A stretch of 64,000 nucleotides of DNA from Fragilaria crotonensis (Eukaryota > Bacillariophyta > Fragilariophyceae > Fragilariales > Fragilariaceae). The notes under the pieces were generated by a model. It had not been told where the DNA came from and did no database searches. It worked only from the letters and a program-made list of their open reading frames with translations. A program made the position numbers and the translations under genes. The stretch spans positions 1-64,000 of the forward strand of contig JAKSYS010000248.1 in the NCBI GenBank assembly GCA_022925895.1. Direction: 5' to 3'. Positions within the stretch are counted from its first letter, which is position 1. Each line of letters starts with the position of its first letter. Of this stretch, positions 61,031 through 64,000 are shown piece by piece.

Positions 61031-63022
61031 GGGCATTTCAAAGGAATAGTGCCAGGCCACAGAACCACACCAACAATCCATAAAGGAAGGATCCTCATAT
61101 CCGAAACACGCAAGAACTGCATCTTGACCACCTGAGACGGCATCTGTGCAGTATTGTCATCCATTCAAGCTTCCACAATCAAGATGTACCTTAGTGACTA
61201 GGAATCCTCTGTATCCTTTTCTACTAATGATGGCAGTCATTGCTGGTGCAATCTACTACTAGTAGTACCTTGTTGGATGAAATGGTAAACACTGAAATCT
61301 TTGAGGAATGTTCTGCTGCCACGGTCATGGACAAAACCAGAACTTGCTGGTGATTATCCTAGACAGATGACTGGCTACCCTTTACTAAATTAGAGGCAAC
61401 TAATAAAGAGGCAGTGGTGGTCTTCACTGTTTGGCGGATATGTTGTTTAAAAACTTTGCACATGGTTTTTATTTATCATGTGCAGATGCATAGTAGTGCA
61501 TTTGTGTTCACTGAGACAATATGCTGAATATCTCTATTGATCAATTACTGCATTCTTATACTTGTGTCGTCACCACAACAGAAAGCATGCATCAAGATTT
61601 GTACTTTGTCTCAAAGGGTAACTATTTTTAACAAATCAAACACCCCTTTATCGCCATCATGCTTGTTGACCACCATGAACATGAAGCTATATCTTAACAC
61701 TTTGGTAAATGAGGAAAAAAGTAGTAGAATGCAAAAGTGAAGCAGTGCATCATGGCACTGGTAGAAAGGAAGTTTGTATTGTCGCGAATCAATGACTGGT
61801 TGGGTTCACAATTTGAAATTCCACAAGCCTTTTGTCACTGCAGCAACAAACACTGCCTTGATCACATCAAAAGAAGTTGTATGCACCGGTGCCTCGGAAT
61901 GTTGCAGGTTTTACACCCATGAATAGACAGTACACTTTGGTACAATATTGTGACATTTTGATACACCGATCTGTAGAATATTTTTCAATATGGCTGAACT
62001 TGTAGCTACATTTTCATTTATCAATGTGCCATTGTTCCAAATTTTGAAATGAGGCACATGTGGAGTCTGCTTAATAATACACACTTCACGTTGGTACCCC
62101 AAGATGATGCTCCTTCGTGCACATTTTCACATCAGTACTACCCAACAACAGTGTTCCAATCTCTCTGCCTGAACATTTTGAAGATGTTTGTATCCATTTG
62201 TTGACATGAACACTACTACTATGGTTCATTTGATCATTGGATTGCTCATTGTGTATACTCCTGTTAAGGTTGAATTGAAGCAATACTGTATTGTTTATTA
62301 AAAAACTCATGGCTTTAATTGGATGCCCAATTTTGTGATCGACTATCAAATACCCTGAATGGAGAGTTAGTTCACATCAGATCACCACCTATCATGGGAG
62401 AGTGGCTTCACATCCGATCATCACCACCTCATTGGAGGGCTGACACAGCTATCGACGGACCTCTCACGGATCTTAAAAATGAATATGGCGCGTTTCGATA
62501 ACGATGCTTCGGCTTGTTATGATCGGATTATAGTTGCATTCGGAATGCTTGCTGCCAGACGATGCGGAATGCCAGAGAACGCCATCCGCACTCATTCATC
62601 TGCACTGCAATTTATGCGATATGCCGTAAAACTCTGTACGGCGTTTCAGTTGAGCAATATACAGGGACAGAAAACGAACCTCTCTTCGGCACAGGACAAG
62701 GAAGCGGAGCCTCGCCAGCAGTATGGTTGTCCATAGTCGTTTTGCTCTTAAACACGTTGGAAAAGCTCATTCCAGATAGGATTTCTTTTGAATCTCCGAT
62801 GAGGACAATACAACATCAGCGATTAGTTGATGCGTACGTTGATGATACATCGTTGGGAGTAACGGATCCTTACTCTGACTATACATTGTCGGATATGATA
62901 GACCGCCTGCAGACTATTGCTCAAACATGGGAACGCCTTTTGTCGCTCTCGAGGTGCATTGAACTTCAAGAAATGCAGCTGGTACGTCATATATTGGGAA
63001 TGGAAGCATGGACGACCATACA
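61031..63022. repeat. 2-kb direct repeat, copy B (right of the LINE)
   Basis: 1,992 bp matching 52369-54364. It starts at the LINE 5' boundary and continues without break into the downstream part of the same reverse-transcriptase gene, so this copy shows the original, uninterrupted target sequence. Confidence 0.93.
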
Positions 63023-64000
63023 CCAGGCCAATCGGCACAGAGGATCCCACCATTATCCTACGCAACTCCTTTGGCCCTTCCAACCCACAAGAAATTCCCA
63101 GAATGCCTCTGAACCAGTCTTCGCGCGTGCTTGGTATTCAGTTATCTCCATCGGGTAGCTTTGCGGATTCCATTCGGATCTACAAACCAAAGCGGATACA
63201 TTTGCAGCACGCCTACAGTCGCCACGGATAACTTCTTCGGACGCTCGGATTTTTCACCGATCAATATATGTTCCGACTATGAGATACGGTCTAGCAGCAC
63301 TCTCAGCATCGGAGGAAGATCTTTCCCAAATTCAAACACGTGTACTCGCATCCCTTCTGCAGAAAATGAAAGTGGTAGTACTCTACCGACGTCGTTAAGA
63401 CATGGGCCATTGGAGCTTGGTGGATTAGCACTGTACGATCTACGCACAGAATATGGTATCGAAACAATCAAATTTTTGAGAAACGCTATATTCTCAAATT
63501 CGGCAGCAGGACAATTAATTATGTTGAACCTACATTACCACAATTGGAAGCCGGTGTCGGAGAATGTCTTCTCGAGTATCCTAACAAATCAATACCATAT
63601 CTAACACCTACGTGGCTGCTCTCAGTTCGGGAGTTTCTGTCCAAACATAAAATGTCGATAACGCTGACGGACCAACCAGCTATCAAACTTGCTGGACCGC
63701 AAGATCAATTCATTATGCAGACAGAACATCTCATGCGATACACTGCAAGCCAGCAGCAGGATATAAATTTGGTCCGTCTGTATCTGCAAGTTAACACGTT
63801 GGCAGACATGACTGACCATGACACCACGCCGAATCGAATACATCTTCTATACCTCGATGGGAAACGTCCGCACGACTGGACGGAGCGAATGCGTTGGCCT
63901 CGACAGGCTCCTCCATCCTCATCTCAGAGACGTCTATGGAAACGATATATATCGTCATCGTATCTAAAGTACGTACCATATTGGAAGCAACTGCCAACAT
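62430..64000 (+). pseudogene. Reverse-transcriptase element (plus strand), copy B, running off the window
   Basis: Repeats the palm motifs of copy A (DNDASACYDRI, GTGQGSGASPAVW, YVDDT) and continues past the duplication into a C-terminal region with HGPLELGGLALYDLRTEYGIETIKFLRN and, to the window edge, YLTPTWLLSVREFLSKH...RRLWKRYISSSYLKYVPYW. Reading needs several frame changes, some of them at homopolymers that are longer in copy A. Non-LTR type is inferred from the motif set; the upstream coding part is missing here too. Confidence 0.8.

Noticed and set aside
52369-63022. The 2-kb direct repeats as long terminal repeats of one element
   Set aside because: The repeats contain part of a different reverse-transcriptase gene and unrelated flank, and the internal element has an AP-endonuclease and ORF1/ORF2 layout of a LINE.

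Overview
This window looks like nuclear DNA of a diatom, or a close ochrophyte relative. Two intron-sparse genes encode precursors with a signal peptide followed by the A-[SC]-A-F/Y-type motif that directs proteins into secondary plastids (6-phosphogluconolactonase, thioredoxin-fold protein). A leucine-rich-repeat membrane protein has the diatom-type layout, host introns are GT-AG and about 100-400 nt, and the mobile DNA is eukaryotic. Assignment to a pennate diatom is inference; no species is claimed.

Layout. 1.5-16 kb is a dense housekeeping block: 2OG-Fe(II) oxygenase (-), NEP1/EMG1 rRNA methyltransferase (+), plastid thioredoxin with acidic repeats (-), plastid 6-phosphogluconolactonase (+), Dbp8/DDX49 helicase (-), proteasome ATPase Rpt3 (+), FANCL E3 ligase (+), two tandem tRNA-Glu(CTC) genes (-), RAD6-type E2 (+) and a Pop3-like RNase P/MRP protein (-). 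16.5-30.5 kb is mobile DNA: a TA-flanked mariner-type MITE, two decayed LINE-like RNase H/zinc-knuckle tails, and a 9.9-kb terminal-inverted-repeat DNA transposon (CACTA/Plavaka-like transposase plus two unassigned ORFs) inserted in the second tail.

33-51 kb alternates genes with repeats: a type II membrane glycosyltransferase-like protein, a Mutator-type MITE with 9-bp target duplications, a one-domain PDI-like membrane protein, small hypothetical genes, a 1.3-kb palindromic fold-back element, a truncated Fis1 gene, a RING-TPR protein, an ankyrin protein with a decayed partial copy, a metallophosphoesterase and a three-exon LRR receptor-like gene. Intergenic DNA here is very rich in GTAC-centred palindromes.

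52.4-64 kb is nested retroelement DNA. A LINE (ORF1, a linking frame, ORF2 with endonuclease and reverse transcriptase) lies inside another reverse-transcriptase element on the opposite strand, flanked on both sides by a direct duplication of about 2 kb. The LINE lacks its 3' end, not its 5' end.

Functional themes: ribosome and RNA processing (NEP1, Dbp8, Pop3-like, tRNAs), the ubiquitin-proteasome system (Rpt3, FANCL, RAD6, RING-TPR) and plastid redox/carbon metabolism (thioredoxin, 6PGL). Many frames in the track open at TTG or GTG; I moved starts to the first sensible ATG. The two 2-kb duplicates differ partly in homopolymer lengths, so some frame breaks in this window may be sequencing errors.
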